Of a stretch of 13,746 nt of DNA, positions 12,901-13,746 are shown in pieces. The position numbers and the translations under genes are program-made. This DNA comes from Micropepsaceae bacterium (GTDB taxonomy: Bacteria > Pseudomonadota > Alphaproteobacteria > Micropepsales > Micropepsaceae): NCBI GenBank assembly GCA_025450355.1, contig JANWHR010000009.1:1-13746 (forward strand), written 5' to 3'. How positions within the stretch are numbered: position 1 is the stretch's first letter; each line of letters starts with the position of its first letter. A model generated the notes under the pieces. The model ran no database searches. It was not told the origin of the DNA and worked only from the letters and a program-made list of their open reading frames with translations.

Positions 12901-13746
12901 GCAAGGCCGGTTCACCGGCTGAGCGCCGCGAGCGCACAAGCTCCAATTCGCGGTAGAAGGTGTAGAGCCCGGAGCCGATAATCAGCACGGTGCCACTGAC
13001 GCCGAAGACATCCGGAATATCGCCCCAGACAATAAAACCCGCGATGCTGGCCCAGACCGCCGCGGTGTAACGGAATGGCGCCACGACGGCGATCGCACCC
13101 GTGCGCAGGGCCGCGATGTACAGGTAATTGGAAACGGCGACCAGCATGCCCGACGCGAGCAGATAAGTCGCTTCGCGGCGGCCAAACAGCTCCCACTGTT
13201 GCCAGAGCGCGCCTGGAACCGCGATCAGGCCAACAACAATGGTGTTGATCAGCGCAACCGTGACCGACGGTATGCGCGCGACAATGCGCGAGGTAATCAA
13301 ATCCCGGAACGCCCAGGTAAGAGCCGTGAATTGCGCGAGCAGAAGAAATGGGTTGATCGAACCGCTGAACGGGTTCGCCACCAGTACGACGCCAAAGAAC
13401 CCGATGACAATGGCGGCCCAACGCCGCCAGCCAACACTCTCCTTGTAGATGAGGGCCGAAAGCGCAACGAGAATGATGGGGACGGTGAGCAGGATGACCG
13501 CGCTCTGTCCCAGGGTGATGAAAGGCAGCGCGGCGACAAAGGCGATCGTGCCGGTTCCCTCCAGAACGCTGCGGCCGATCACGACCGGATCGCGAAAGGC
13601 TGCAGGCTGGCGCAATCCACCGAGACGCCACGCCAGAACCAGAATGATCGGTAGTGAAACCGTATTCCTGAGGACCACGACCTCGGTCGCAGGCAGACCG
13701 GTGCTTGCCAGCTTGGTGAATGTATCGCTGCCGGCAAAGACAATCC
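12881..13746 (-). CDS. EamA/DMT-superfamily transporter (5' end cut by window edge)
   Basis: This is a drug/metabolite-transporter-type inner-membrane permease with no assignable substrate. The visible 287 residues run in frame to the right edge, beginning IVFAGSDTFTKLA and then ATEVVVLRN, which fits the first-helix region of EamA proteins. The true start therefore lies outside the window; an internal GTG at 13678 is not the start. Two EamA repeats are apparent, with about ten hydrophobic helices in all. Landmarks are ALPFITLGQSAVILLTVPII in repeat one and IAVVAPFRYTAAVWASIAGF in repeat two. The C-terminal tail is short and basic. It converges on proS, sharing 20 bp at the 3' ends, with no terminator between. 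Most of the protein is present and only the N-terminal tip is missing. Confidence 0.88.
   Translation of the reverse strand, partial: IVFAGSDTFTKLASTGLPATEVVVLRNTVSLPIILVLAWRLGGLRQPAAFRDPVVIGRSVLEGTGTIAFVAALPFITLGQSAVILLTVPIILVALSALIYKESVGWRRWAAIVIGFFGVVLVANPFSGSINPFLLLAQFTALTWAFRDLITSRIVARIPSVTVALINTIVVGLIAVPGALWQQWELFGRREATYLLASGMLVAVSNYLYIAALRTGAIAVVAPFRYTAAVWASIAGFIVWGDIPDVFGVSGTVLIIGSGLYTFYRELELVRSRRSAGEPALLNMPAR

Noticed and set aside
1..13746. tRNA genes, CRISPR arrays, insertion sequences, phage or defence genes
   Set aside because: I looked across both strands. Coding density is nearly complete with housekeeping genes, and no repeats, transposase motifs or tRNA-like cloverleaf sequence were seen.

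Overview
The window is a GC-rich stretch of housekeeping genes. It most likely comes from an alphaproteobacterium chromosome. The reasons are gene order (proS, lolC-type permease, lolD, dnaE, then rpsB-tsf-pyrH-frr-uppS-cdsA-dxr, an arrangement I recall from Caulobacter-like genomes), the protein sequences, and a CTATAA-type -10 element. I cannot place it below class. Coding density is very high. The longest gap between coding regions is 177 bp, upstream of rpsB. I see no tRNA, rRNA, CRISPR array, insertion sequence, prophage or rho-independent terminator.

Layout, right to left. At the right edge, a 5'-truncated EamA/DMT-family transporter (12881-13746, minus) meets proS (11341-12900, plus) tail to tail with a 20-bp overlap. 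A 78-bp divergent intergenic region separates proS from a minus-strand run. First comes the lipoprotein-export pair lolC/E (10000-11262) and lolD (9315-10007), overlapping by 8 bp. Then comes the replicative polymerase gene dnaE (5768-9235), and a 96-residue three-helix membrane protein starting directly at the dnaE stop codon (5477-5767). A well-formed promoter and a structured leader of about 110 nt follow (5300-5444). They feed the translation and envelope-precursor operon rpsB-tsf-pyrH-frr-uppS-cdsA-dxr (5299 down to 1, with dxr running off the left edge).

How the genes work together. rpsB, tsf and frr act in translation (30S protein S2, elongation factor Ts, ribosome recycling). pyrH makes UDP for nucleic acids and sugar nucleotides. 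dxr, uppS and cdsA supply isoprenoid precursors, the undecaprenyl carrier and CDP-diacylglycerol for envelope growth. LolC/E and LolD release outer-membrane lipoproteins from the inner membrane. ProS charges tRNA-Pro, and DnaE copies the chromosome.

I do not see a previously undescribed system here. The most notable points are these: an archaeal/eukaryotic-type prolyl-tRNA synthetase sitting where I would expect the short alphaproteobacterial form; a structured rpsB leader with nested complementary segments; a candidate leaderless, GANTC-bearing promoter at dnaE; cdsA and dxr separated by one stop codon in the same frame; and an unassigned small membrane protein coupled to dnaE.
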